A stretch of DNA of 64,000 bases, taken from assembly GCA_030272155.1 (NCBI GenBank), contig CP126191.1:1386501-1450500 (forward strand), written 5' to 3'. Below the pieces are notes generated by a model. It searched no databases. It was not told the origin of the DNA and saw only the letters and a program-made list of their open reading frames with translations. Positions 37,668 to 49,446 of the stretch are shown piece after piece. A program made the position numbers and the translations under genes. Position 1 is the first letter of the stretch. The number at the start of each line of letters is the position of its first letter. This DNA comes from Tetradesmus obliquus (taxonomy: Eukaryota; Chlorophyta; Chlorophyceae; Sphaeropleales; Scenedesmaceae).

Positions 37668-39183
37668 ATGATGTCTGTTGCAGAACACATGGGTCCTGTA
37701 GTGCCAGTGCTGCTGTTGCTGCTGGCTGCCGCGACGGTGCCAGTATGCCGCGCGGTTCACGATAAAACACTTTTATTTGGCAACGACTTGAACCTCGCAG
37801 CTGCAGCACGTGCACTGCACAAGCAGTGGCAGCACGATCCTGCAAATAAGCAGTGCTTTGCCTTCTCACTGGATGGCTCCATAGCCAGGGAAGACTTTGA
37901 ATACCCTGACGCAGCCACAGCCGAACGCAAAACAGCGAAAAAAGGTGAGAACAAGAGCAAGCTATCGGTGTATATTATGCTGCACTGGAATAAATTCACC
38001 ATGCAGTGCATGTGTTATGACATGATGGGCAGCGGCTGTCCACATAGCTGAGGTAGCTGCTGGTTTCAGATGATACCTCGGCAGCACCACATCAGGTGAA
38101 CTTGTCTGACCCACACAGCTGCAGCTTGGGATTGTAGAGCAGAAGACAAAAGAGCTGCTGCTGTCAGTGTTTGTGTTAACACGTAGCATACGCTGCTGCC
38201 GCCGCCTGCAGGTGACGTCATTAACATGAGGTGTGACAGTGTGGTGTGCCCCAACCCCCCAGTGCCTGACTGTTACATGGATGAAGGCATCTGCGCAGAA
38301 GATGAGTGGTGCCAGCTGGAAGATCAAGGTAGGGGCGCTGCTGCTGCTGCTGTTGTTCGTCAGCATGCGCGTGTTGCTGCTGCTGCTTGCCTCTACCCAC
38401 TGATCAGTGCCACACAGTACATGCAAAATGAGCGCTATAACGCAGCTCTAACAAAATCCAGACTTCCTGCATGGCATGGACCGAGCCGTCATCACTGTTA
38501 CAACATGTTATAACATGGCCACGCACCTGGCTGCAGTGCGCTTCGGGCCGTGGGCCATGGCTGGCGGAGAGACGCCCAACGTGTCACCGGGGGACTGCGC
38601 CTTCTTCAAGCAGCAGGGCTACAACTGGATCTTTGACCAGGTAGGCTGTTTTGATCAGAGATCTCATGTCCGCAAGTCTGAACCTCACAACCTTGACACG
38701 CAGCTGCACCTTTGGCAGTTGCAGTGCAGATGCAGGCATCCGCTTCTGATCCTTAGAAGCATGCATCAGGTGCAACGTTAACGATACGGCAGCAGTAGCA
38801 GAGCGGCTGGGTGCTGCCAGTTCAAGGCATTGAACGCAACAGCGAGTCAGTTAAATTCAGCCAGGCAGGCGTCATCTATGCTTGTATATGCAGTGAGACT
38901 TACGTTTTGAACCCGCCAGCTTCTGGGTCACTTTGTAGTGCGGCGTTATGAATTGCATGCCTGCCTCAAGCTCGGCATTAGCTATCCTTTGGTAAGCATC
39001 TGCTGCTCAGCAGGCTGCTGCTGCTGCTGCAGGTGTGCCGCAACAGCAGCCACTGGGGACCCTGGCAAGCAGTGCGAGGCAGGTGCTCAAAGTACAGGCG
39101 GGAGCAGCAGAGCTGCAATGCATACTTTGCTGCCATTGTCCCTAGCCTGCCACCTAGCAGGCTGAAGCAGCACTCTAGGACAG

Positions 39184-39243
<60 letters not shown>

Positions 39244-41742
39244 CTGCTGACATGGAGGCAAATGGCGGTGTCAAGCATTCTGGTGTAGGTAGTGACCTTG
39301 CCAATGTCCGCCGGCGATCTCTGCTGTCACCGCTGGAAGCGTTCCACGCGCCCGGCAGCAGCAGCATCAGCCATACAAACAGTGGCCACAGCACTGAAGC
39401 AGTACTAGGATCCAGCGGCTTCAACCAGCTGCTGCCGCACTATGCTGTGTCAGAAGAAGACGGCCGCCCTCCTGTGCGTCCGATGTTGTGTGCCCCTGGC
39501 CTGGTCTGCACGGGTGATGTGCAGCCAATGCCGAACACATGCGTCAAAGTCCGACCTCCCAACACATGTTACCAGGTGGGCGACACTGAGAATGCTGGTG
39601 AGCTTTCCCGGGTTACATTTGGACTTCCGCAGGAATTCATGCTTGAGGTTCTGCTAGAGACAGAGGACTGCATTGCGCATTGCATAGAGGCAATTTGTAG
39701 GGCTGCACAATGTTGTGTGGCGCTGGGCTGACCTGCACGGGTGATGTGCAGCCGATTCCTAACACGTGCCTGAAAGTCCGACCTCCCAACACATGTTACC
39801 AGGTGGGCGGCGCTGCTCATATTGCTGCTGCGCTTTTGCTAGGGTTTGTCGGGGTTACATGTGGAATTCCACTGGAAGTTATGCTTCAGGTTCTGCTAGA
39901 GACTTTGTAAGAAGATTTGCATTGTGCGTTGCATAGAGGCAATTTGTAGGGCTGCACAATATTGTGTGGCCCTGGGCTGGCCTGCACGGGTGATGTGCAG
40001 CCAATGCCAACACGTGCATGAAAGTCCGCTCATGCAACACATGCTACCACGTGGGAGGCACTGCTGCTCAGAGCGCTGTTTGAGTTTAGTTTCTCCTGTA
40101 GCTTCTGCCTCACACACGCTTAGAGTGCACAAACGCGGTTTGCTGCGACGCCACGTCAGCTCAGTCTCATCCGGGTGCCTTGGTGTTCATCAGTGGCCAT
40201 GTGCATTGTGTAGTCGCCACAGTCACTGTTTTGTTATACAAAGGGCCATCTGAATATTCATCAATGCATTGTGCTGGCCCTGCAGGGCCCTTGGTGGGAC
40301 AGCACCAGCTGGTGCAAGGTCGGCAGCAACGCCAACAACCAGTTTTACGCAGGCCTGCCTTTAGAAGAACTAAAAGAGGTCGCGCAGGCACTGCTGCTGC
40401 AGCTGCCCGTAGAGCACTTCACCAACCCGCTGTCAGTCAAGTTCTGGCACTCACCGGCCGCTGATGTGGCACGAGGCAAGATCCAAGGTATCTTGGCAGC
40501 ACTGTGGCCGCAGAGCTACAGGGCAGCCACAAGATTCCCTCTGGACATCCCAGACCCACGGCATGCGGTAAGCGGGGACAATGCGCAATACCAGTGGTGC
40601 CATGTGTGGCGGAATGTCTTTAGGTGCAATGTGTTGGTAAGACATGAATGATGAGACAAGCCCCACGTTGCCACTGGCATAGTGCTGCGCTTGCCATTGT
40701 ATAGGCGGTTGAGTTGCGCCAGCCTTGCAGCTACAGGGCAGCCACGAGGTTCCCTCTGGACATCCCAGACCCTCGGCATGTGGTGAGTGACACCATATAT
40801 GTACAAGCGCACCGTCTCACTAATGCCATGTGCGACCCGGTGGTTCTAGCTGCATTGTAAGGACCTTACATGGAGTAGTTGCAAGCTGTCAATCGCACAG
40901 TGCCGTCTGTGACTGAAGTATGTGCTGTTGAGCTGGGGCAGCACCAGCAGGGTTGAGTCCTGCCGCTAGAACCTGGCAATCTGGTTGCCTTGCTGCCTGT
41001 CTGCCTGTCAGCATACATGCTGTATGCCTGTACGGCAGGTGTGCAAGGATCCAGAGAGCACATTGATCATGCACACGTCCTGGACCTCCTGTAGCCCTGA
41101 GATTAATTATGGCTGCGTTATGCAGGGCTCTGTACACTCCACAGGCTGGAACCACACAGCAGCCAAGGCAGCTTCACTGTACCACCAGTCAAACAAGGTC
41201 TGGTCAACCGTTCAGACACTTGTGCACAACATGAAGGATCCCATGCCGCCGACACAAGTGGCGGCTTCACGTGCACTGGCAGTGTGGCTGCGGCAGCACT
41301 TTATGTGCTGCAACTGCCGAGGCATGTGGGCCAACTATGTGAGTACGCACTAGCCAAGAACGTTGTGGGCTAGGCACACAATGCACGTAAGCTGCCAGTT
41401 GCCGGTGTTGCAGTCAGCACTAGCAGCAGCAGCTGATGTGTGGTTGTCGGCTTGTTGTGAGCTGATGCGCGCCCCTGCAACTGCCACGGCATGTGGGCCA
41501 ACTATGTGAGTGCGGATGCGCGAGGAGGCGCTGCCAGCTAGTCACACACTGCAATTAGGCCGTCAGCTGACAGCTTGGCACTTGGCAGAGAGCAGCAGCA
41601 GCTGATTTCGTGGTTGTTGGCTTGCTGGGAGCTGATGCAAACCCATGCGGGAGTGAAGTTGCTGTCTGTGCAGCTCGTGCGCTGCATTGGCGCTGGGTCG
41701 TCATGAACACCTTCAACGTATCCTTCTATGCCTGCCGCATGC

Positions 41743-41776
<34 letters not shown>

Positions 41777-42304
41777 CAGGTGCTGAACCATCTTGGCCTG
41801 CCACCAAAGTCCAGCAGCCGCTACGACCACACCCGTTGGTGGTGGAGGGCACATAACATGGTGGGCAAGCAGATGCCAGCTGCAGCGGGCTTGTGGCAGC
41901 AACTTGCCTAAGCCAGCAAGCATTGCAGGGTTGTTGTCGAGTAGTGGACTCCCATTGCACAGCTGTGGACGACACCTGAACGCACTTGTCACACTGTTGG
42001 TATTATCTTCGGTCAAACGTCGGAGACAGTGATGCCACAGGGCCCATGTTTGTTGTTGCTCTTCGCTCAGTGCTCTGGTACAGCCCCTCTGCTGCACACC
42101 AACACCATGTAATGCTGCTTGCCACTGCAGGTCAGCGAGCACGCTGCATCTTCGCGGGGCGGCCACCCCTGGGTGTGGCCCTCGCAGACAGATGAAGAGT
42201 TCAGCACACAGCACGCGCAGTACGGCGGGAAGCTGCGCTGCCAGAACCCCTGGTTCCTGCCTTACGAATTTGCGGAGCTGATGTGGAAGATTCCGGAAAA
42301 CTAG
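37668..42304 (+). CDS. Secretory Erv/ALR-type sulfhydryl oxidase
   Basis: Eight exons join in frame (625 aa): 37668-37944, 38212-38328, 38537-38640, 39033-39575, 40286-40567, 41039-41338, 41780-41860, 42131-42304. The N-terminus is a signal peptide (VVPVLLLLLAAATVPVCRA). The C-terminal 180 residues match the FAD-dependent Erv/ALR fold: KVWSTVQTLVHNM, the redox CxxC in HFMCCNCRGMW (about residues 531-534), WWWRAHNMVSEH with the FAD-contacting His-Asn, and a terminal PWVWPS. Such enzymes form disulfides and pass electrons to oxygen, here probably in the ER or Golgi. There is no thioredoxin CGHC module as in QSOX. Instead the middle is Cys-rich (PGLVCTGDVQPMPNTC) and holds a 19-residue Ser run. 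Two ATGs (37668, 37671) are adjacent. A QSOX-like or chlorophyte-specific oxidase is the best description; the role of the N-terminal half is unknown. Confidence 0.77.
39186..39242 (+). repeat. (AGC)19 coding microsatellite
   Basis: Nineteen uninterrupted AGC codons inside oxidase exon 4, encoding polyserine. Confidence 0.95.
39485..40053 (+). repeat. Three-unit tandem repeat of oxidase exon 4 end and intron
   Basis: The end of exon 4 (Cys-rich, ...CTGDVQPMPNTC...CYQ, then GTGGGC) recurs at about 39711-39805 and 39963-40053, with intron sequence (GCATAGAGGCAATTTGTAGG) repeated too; periods are about 227 and 249 bp. Copy 2 is a possible 102-nt exon, 39701-39802, with AG acceptor, GTGGGC donor and phase 0 at both ends. 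Copy 3 has a 1-nt deletion and a stop. Confidence 0.85.
40731..40787 (+). repeat. Echo of oxidase exon 5 end
   Basis: A copy of the last 54 nt of exon 5 plus donor (true 40516-40571), 215 bp downstream. It has a CAG just before it and a better GTGAGT donor than the true GTAAGC, but its length is not a multiple of three. Confidence 0.85.
41475..41512 (+). repeat. Echo of oxidase exon 6 end (CxxC region)
   Basis: A copy of the exon 6 end, from CTGCAACTGCC through the GTGAGT donor, 167 bp downstream. It duplicates part of the redox-site coding sequence. Confidence 0.85.
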
Positions 42305-42480
42305 CAGATCCTCTGAGGCAATAGGATGTATGAATGCTCACGTGAACCAGCAGAGGCCCTCTGACGTGGAAGATTCTGGGGAACTAGCAGATCCTCAGAG
42401 GCAATCAGATGTATGAATGCTCCGAGTCATTGGCAGAGGCCCTCTGGTGTGGAAGATTCTGGGGAAACTAGAGCATTGGC
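42282..42480 (+). repeat. 83-bp tandem repeat beginning in the last oxidase codons
   Basis: Units start at 42282, 42365 and about 42449, each opening with the coding-end motif TGGAAGATTC and a TAG-containing segment. The first unit starts in the coding sequence and the others lie in the 3' untranslated region. Confidence 0.8.
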
Positions 42481-44235
42481 AGAATTTCGGCAACTTTGTG
42501 AGGCACAGCCTTTCGTTGGTTGAATCGGCCGTGGACGGTTGCCGCATAATTTGTGCGTCATGGATGGTACAGTAGGTGGGGCTAGCTTTGTTGTGGGTCG
42601 CCACCCCTGTATTTTGTAAAATGACGAATTCTAGACAAAGCCAGGATGCCGAAGCACGCTGGTCATGCACAGCTGCGCACCTTCAAGCAATGCTGAGCCA
42701 GAAGACCCCTGCCAAAGTCTCCTGGCACTCCGAGTGGTGGGCTGCTCATGTAGGCACGGCTGCCCGGCACCATAGCATCATGCGAAGTTCTCACCTGTAG
42801 GCACAGAGAAGGTTACAGGGCAGGGTCGTTAGGGGTCCATGGGCGGGACCACCTGTGACCCCTGCCCCCGGCCTTCAAGTAGTCCTGGGTAGGCCGTGGT
42901 GTAGGTTCCAGTCATGACACTCGCGGGGAGATCGCAATAGCAGCAGAAAACAAAGCAGTAGGCATTGTGTATCACAGACATCACATAGCAGTGGTGTATA
43001 TGGTGTGCAAGGCATGCAGGCAGCAGTGGGCGGACAGAGTTTTTTTGATACAAAAGGTGATGGCCATAAATGTATCACGGGCACACAGCCGTCTGGTGCT
43101 CCCCATTTGTTCTTGTAGGTGTGAGGCAGACCATGCACTGATGGGCAGTGATCCAGGCTCTCATCCCGCAGCACACAGCTTTAAACACTTGGGACAAACA
43201 GCAGTTCAAGTAGTACTTGCACATCAACAGGCAGTTCGGTGCACCTCAGAATCTACCTCAGAAACCAACAGCAACTGACCGAGCTTGTCCACAGATTGCT
43301 GTACAGTTTTGTACTCTAGTTTGCTTGCATGCATCGCAGAAGTTTGCTTTTGTGGCAGGGTTAAAACGGCGTAGACGTCGCCCCCGGGCCAGGGTTCTAT
43401 CTGGTGATGACTTATCAGCATGAGGATGCCGGTGGCTCAGGCTGAGATCAGTTTGTGTGACAGACAAGCAGCCCAGCTGTGCCATGACCACCAATCGAGA
43501 TATCGTTGCAGTCACACCTGCGTGCAACTGTGTCTGCATGGTGCTGGTTCAGTGCCCAAATGCAAGTTGGTGGGCTTGCTGCTTTGACTGCATGCCCAGC
43601 CCGCTCCTCTGGTTTCCTCTGGGCCACGGCGACGTTGCTACGTGTAAATTTGTTAAGGGGGAGTTCACAGTTGACAACATGTAAGCAGTGGGCTGAAGCT
43701 GGCGCTGGCGCTAAAAAGGCTTTGTGTTACAGTGCAGCCGCTGACGATGTTGCTGATGATGATGCCCAGCCTGCACATTTTGCAACCCAACGCGTTGTGC
43801 CTGATGCGGGCGGGATTTTATCACGCCATTATCCTGTTGTGCGTGGTGGATTGGATGTACCTGATCATCAGGATCATAGGTAATTGACGGTAGACTGCTG
43901 CTGGCGGCACAGCATGCGCCCATGCAGCAGCGGACATGCGAGGCATAGACAGCAGGACAACGCCAAGCTTCGATCCATAATGGTTGATAATGTTGCACTG
44001 ACCTGGTGGCCGACCAGTTGGATGGATCCCAGGGCCACACGTCACCCATAAGTCACTTAGTAAGTCAAACATAACTCTTATTGAGCACCATGGCATGTGT
44101 TCACATTGCAAGAAGACCCTGGTTTGATCGCTGCTTGTTGCGCCAAGTTCACGCTACGCAACCTGATGCCAGCAGTAGCCTGCCAGCAGTGCTGAGCTCT
44201 TCGCCAAAGATGGTACCGATGCATCCCATCCGATC
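42305..44235. other. Intergenic region between convergent genes
   Basis: No gene is supported. TGTAA at 42615-42619 (about 310 nt after the oxidase stop) is a plausible poly(A) signal. A short hydrophobic open segment (43735-43887) preceded by an AG is described in the findings. The rest shows no coding character. Confidence 0.45.
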
Positions 44236-44240
44236 TTACA
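44236..44240 (-). promoter_or_regulatory. TGTAA poly(A)-like signal of the OPR gene
   Basis: Minus-strand TGTAA, 27-31 nt past the TGA of the OPR-like gene; it fits the green-algal poly(A) consensus, but the short distance makes it tentative. Confidence 0.3.
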
Positions 44241-44266
44241 ATCCTCCGCCGTGCTGCCCTGCTGCC

Positions 44267-44616
44267 TCAAAAATGAAACACAATGCTGCCATCTCTGCTC
44301 ATGCTCGTAACCATGCTGCCCACCCCATCTACACTGCCCAGTGCTGCATGTGCATCGTCAACCGCATGAGCATCATGCACAGCGGATGCTGCACTACTTG
44401 AGCTACCGCTACTGCTACCACTGCTGCTGCCTGCATTGTTTCCTGCAAGCACCAGCTCCCCTGCTGGTGCACTGCCACTGCTGCTACCGCTGCTGCTGCT
44501 GCTGCTGCTGCTGCCTGGCATCTGGTAGTCCAGGCGTGCTACAGCCCACATGGTCAAGCCATGCAGGATGATCGAGCTGAAGTCAGCTGACAGCTGCAGC
44601 ACGCTCGGCGGCGCAG

Positions 44617-44653
<37 letters not shown>

Positions 44654-46529
44654 GTCTGCTGGCTGAGCACGCACACCGGCTAGCCGCCTGCGCCGCCCAG
44701 CTACTGCGCCGCTTGCAGCTGCCGCTGCTGCAGAAGCCGCGCTGCTGCCTGACGTCTGACCGTGCTGCTGCTGCTGCTGCTGAGGCATGCTGCCGCTCAG
44801 GGCCACTACCCGATCCAGGAAGCGCTGCATCCAGTCCACCCCAGGCCTGTGCCGCAGCATAGCAAGCGCCCAAATCGTTGCAGATAGCTGCGCACTGTCC
44901 ATTGTAGGTATGTGCTGCCTCAGCTGCACAAGGTACAGGTCCAGCCACTGCGGCTGCGGCTGCAGATCTAGCTGTGCAAGTGCCCAGATGGTGAAAGAGA
45001 AGTCTCTAGGCTGGAAGGCAGGCAGCAGCTGCTGCGATGCAGCAAGGAATGCGCGCGACCATGCCTCTGGGGGCTGGTAGCGCAGCATTGCCATCGCTCC
45101 TAAAGTGTTAGCCAGCGTCTGCGGGCAGTACAGGTCAGCTGCTGCTGCAGCAGCAGCTGTACTGCTGGACGATGTACTGCCTGCACTGCTTGTACTGCTG
45201 CTGCTGCTGCTGCTGTGTGCAGCCAGCAGCCGCCGGCCCGCTGCTGCTGCTGGCCCAAGGCCCCTGCCAGCTGCCACTGCCCCTGCCACAGAAGCCGTCC
45301 TGTTGAGCAGGCGGCTGCTGCAGCTGCAGAACGTGGCCATAAATGCTGCGTTGGGTGTGGCTTTCAGGCGAGCCAGGCACAGCAGTATGTTGGTCAGCTC
45401 GCTTGGCGTCATGCCTGGCAGCCTGTGGTGAGCCTCCACTGCAACGCGCTGCAGCCAGCGGGCATCTGCAGCAGCAACGATGACAGTAGGAACAGTACGA
45501 ACACGTGAGCTCACGCTGTGCTCCTACATCAGAATGTCTCAGACATGAGATACATGCGCATGCTTCAAACCAAGCATCACACAGATGCTGTGTGCCAATC
45601 AAGTGCCAGCATGCAACACGCAAGCGCACTGAACGCGGCAAAAGAACCACAGCAAGAATACGCCCCATGAGGTACCAACTAAGTTGACATAATGACGGAA
45701 CAAGCAGCACAGGGTTTCAACCAAAATCAACAGTAGCAGCAGTGGCGCGGCTCCCAGGTAACTCACCTGGCTGCAGGCGCATGCGCACCACGCCAACCAG
45801 CAAGCACGCCACATCCCTGGCTGTGGCTGACCCCACTGCCCTGTAGCTGCAATACATGAACTCAGACAGCCACCGCCCCAGCAGCCTGCTGCTGCTGCTG
45901 CTGCTGCTGAAGCCAGTGCTGCTGCTGCTGCTGCTGCTGGGTGGGGCTAGCACTCCCAGTGTGCCCAAGCCCCAGGCTAGCAGTGCGAGGTCGGTGGCAG
46001 TGGCTGCCTGCAGCTGCGGCTGCGTCTGCGCCAGCAGCCTGGCAAGCAGCCCTCGGCTCAGCGGCATCTGCAGCACACAATCGCAGAAGCAGAACGATGT
46101 CAAGAAATAGTGCAGAGTGCCGAAGAGAATGCGAATGTGATGTAGCAGCATTGCCGGGGGTGAACCTGCTACACAAAGTGCACTTGTTACGGCTGCAGCC
46201 ACAGGGGCGCAGCATACAGCAGCCTCAACACACCTCGACACTAACCCGCTGTCTGCCCAAACAACAGCACAAGAACGCTTACACTACATGGAAAGTGCTG
46301 GCCTACAAGCGACTACCCTTGACTCTGGTTTACACACCTGCAGCTTTGCCATCGCCCACACCAGTGTGCTGCTGCCCTGAGCCTTCAGCTGAGGCAGCAG
46401 CCTGCCAGCAGCAGCAGCGCAGCTGGCTTGCCAAGCAGGCCCCGGCTGCTGGCCCCAGGCACACATCACCCGCAGCACATTGACAAAGCCCTGGGCCTGA
46501 AACCCAACTGGTCTGCTGCCTCTTGGTAG

Positions 46530-46560
<31 letters not shown>

Positions 46561-48110
46561 TCAGCCTGATGGTCGATGCTGGAGCTGCCATCGACACTGC
46601 TGCCGTCTGCGGGAGCACTGCTGCTGCTGCTGCTGGCAAGGTGATCCTCAGTGCTGCTGCCATTGATGCTGGCATCTGGCACATCACCATTGCTGCTGCT
46701 GCTGCTGTCGGCTGCTGCTGTACTGCCTGTGGCTTCCAGCTGCACCTGTACTGCCTGCATGTAGGCATCCAGCCACTGCTGCTTCGGCTGATGATTCAGC
46801 CGCACTAAACCCAGGCCCAGCAGGGACAGCTCCTGCGAGTTGAAGCTGGGCAGGCTGTTATAACATGTTTTTAAATAGCCTGACAGCCACTGCGGTGATG
46901 GCTGTGCCTCCAGCTGCGGCAGCGCATACAGCAGGTTTGCGAGCTCCTGCGGCTTGAAGAACTGCTGCTTGCTGGCAGCAGCCTGCAGCAGCACAGAAAG
47001 CAGCAGAAAAGCACAGTAACAGACAGCTAAGGAAACTAGCATCAAATCAGGTACATGGCCAAGTGTGCAATAACCAACGCTGCACTGCACAATTGCTCGG
47101 CAACACAGCTACGACAGCATAGTGCCTCGACTGCGATTGCATCAGCATCTTTGTTCAGCTACACGACCCTGCAGGTGGCATCTGCGACTGTGAGTGGAGC
47201 AAAACACTCCACCCAACTTCACGCAGATATACACAGCAGCTCAGCCGCCACTGCATCAGCCATGCTCGCCACATCACGATTGCGCAGCTGTGTATTTACT
47301 GTGCACATGCGTCATTTTACATCACAAATTCTCACCTGCAGCAGCGCCTGCCGCCACTGGCTAGAAGTGCCCCACCCCATTCCGCCAACTGCCAGCGCTG
47401 CATTGCTGATGTGCTGCGGAGCAGCACCAGGCAGCTTTCCTGCAAAGGCTGCCAGGTAGCTTGCCCGAACCTTTTGTGAAACCCTGGCGCCTAAACCCAG
47501 CCTGTTGAGCGCCCACAGCGTGTTGGCGAGCTGGCGAGGACCGTAGTCCGGCACACACGCAGCAGTAGCTGAGGTGAGGTCTTGCAGGAGCTGCTGCAGC
47601 TGCTGCGGTTGCTGCTGCACTGCGCTCGGCGGTACTGGCCCCATGATCTGGGCTAGGTGGGTGATGGCAGCGCTCACATGCACTGGGTTGAAGTACGCTG
47701 TGTAGGTGCTGAACAGGTGCTGCAGCTGCTGCCATGACTTGGAGCGCTTGATGAGTGCTGTTAGCACGGCTGGCTCGCTGCGTAGCTGCAGCTGCAGCTG
47801 CCGCTGGCGCTGCTGCTGCTGGCGCAGCAGCTGCCGCAGTGCGAGCTGCTGCTGCAATGCAGCCATGGATGCAGCAGTGTCTTTGCTGGCTGCAGCAGTG
47901 CCTAGGTTTGATTGCTGCTGCTGCTGAGCTTTTGCCTTGTCTCGCCGCTGCTGCTGCCGCTGCTGCCGCTGCTCCTGTGGATCCTGCAAGCTGCTGCTCC
48001 AGGCTGGCTTTTGCAGGAAAAGCTGCTGCTGATGTTGCGGGGAAGCAGGACGCAGCAGGTGCATTTGTTCTGCAGCCCGCTGCTGCTGTTGCTGCTGCTG
48101 CTGTCTAGAG

Positions 48111-48142
<32 letters not shown>

Positions 48143-48844
48143 CTGCCACTGTGCTTGCAAGTCTGCAGGACCATTCGCCACCAGCTGCTGCAGCTGCAGC
48201 ATGTCGCTGCGCAGCTGCGAGTCTTGCTCTGACAGCTGCTGGTCATCAGTGTATCCACTGCTGTTGTTGTCAGCATCATCATCCTGCTGCAGCAAACAAA
48301 CCCCCATGACGTGTGCAGAAAAGGCACTGTGTTGACCAGGTGATACTGATGCAGCAGCAGCATGAACAGGCCCGTCAGCTGTCAGGCCAGCAAACGGATC
48401 AGCTGTCAGGTCAGCGCATGCACAGTGGAGCCTGTCATCTGCAGGCGAGCAGGCGAGCAGCAAAACTTTTACTACCTTTGGCATGTAAGCCTCCCTGCAC
48501 CACCTACCTGCTGCTGCTGTCCAGACCTGCCTCGCCTGATGGCTGTGTGCAGCAGGGCACGTTGCTGGCTAGTCAGAGGCGCAGCAGCCGCCCGAACAAG
48601 GACCTGCAGGCACATAACACGGACACGCAAGAAGACAAATCAAACTACGTGCTCTCTGCAAGCCACACCATAGCCAGCCAGACACAGAGCGCCCCCAGCA
48701 AGTCGGAGTCCCACCCTGAACACGCACCTTGCTACGCCCGCATCTGACTGGTGGTCTTCCGGTGCCTAGAGAGTTGACGTAGCTATGGCTCGCGTACAGC
48801 CGGCTCAATGCGGCATCCATGACTGCACTGCTGCAGCCCTGCAT
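44267..48844 (-). CDS. Octatricopeptide-repeat (OPR)-like organellar RNA-binding protein
   Basis: Six minus-strand exons join in frame (1102 aa): 48844-48728, 48603-48508, 48286-47336, 46982-46338, 46067-45767, 45465-44267. Degenerate repeats of about 38 residues recur: RQLANTLWALNRLG, QELANLLYALPQLEAQPSPQWL, QELSLLGLGLVRLNHQPKQQWL, PQTLANTLGAMAMLRYQPPEAW, RDFSFTIWALAQLDLQPQPQWL, AQLSATIWALAMLRHRPGVDW. The L-x-W-A-x-x-x-L and P-P/Q-x-x-W pattern is that of OPR/Tbc2-type proteins, which bind specific chloroplast or mitochondrial transcripts to control stability, splicing or translation. Repeat blocks are separated by Gln, Ser and Ala runs. No RAP domain was seen. Organelle targeting is expected from the family; the N-terminus (MQGCSSAVMDAALSRLYASH) is compatible but not decisive. 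Exon 3 begins at a CAGCAG double acceptor. The gene is divergent from RPB1 across about 600 bp. Confidence 0.82.
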
Positions 48845-49446
48845 GCGATGCTGCTGGTCAGCTAGGTATGCATTATTTGTCTCAACTGCATTGGTTGGAT
48901 ACCGATCTTCGTTTGTGCAACGCGATTGTCCAGCTGAGCCGTGTTTGTACGAAGAGCAGCAGTGAGAACAAGGTATGGCAGCTAGATGAATTTCTCATGA
49001 GCTAAAGCTCCTTAACACAATTAACTTTGGGAACAGCACCAATTGGCATCCTTTGCTCACTCACCGTGCCAACCACACTCACAGGAGCAGTAGAGCTCAC
49101 CCCAACCCCAACCCTGTCTGATAACAAGTTGTGCCACAGCACTTGCCGTTCACGCAAGCCGTTCATTTGAATGTGTTGATTGTTATTAGGCATCAGTTCC
49201 TTCGTCGTGCTGATAGGTCTTGTTTTACTTCGCTGTTTTGATCTGCTCTGTTGCCATCTAGCTGTTCATCGCCTGCCTTGGCTAGCAGAGCCCAGCTTGC
49301 CAGGCCCAACTGGGCTTGGCGTGAACAGCATTTGTTGAGATTAGATAGGCTCCCGCATGCAGGGCCTGTAGTAGCTGCTTGACACAGCAGAGCAGCAACC
49401 ACACTCCAGGCCCTGTTGAGAAGCCCACAGGGCCGAACTCGCAGCC
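48845..49446. promoter_or_regulatory. Shared upstream region of OPR-like gene and RPB1
   Basis: 602 bp between two divergent start codons, so probably a bidirectional promoter plus both leaders. No clear TATA box. Confidence 0.4.

Noticed and set aside
39456-40140. Assembly duplication or haplotype mis-join as the cause of the repeated oxidase exon
   Set aside because: The copies differ by many substitutions and an indel, and similar events occur at many independent sites, so one assembly error is unlikely; long reads would still be needed to exclude it.
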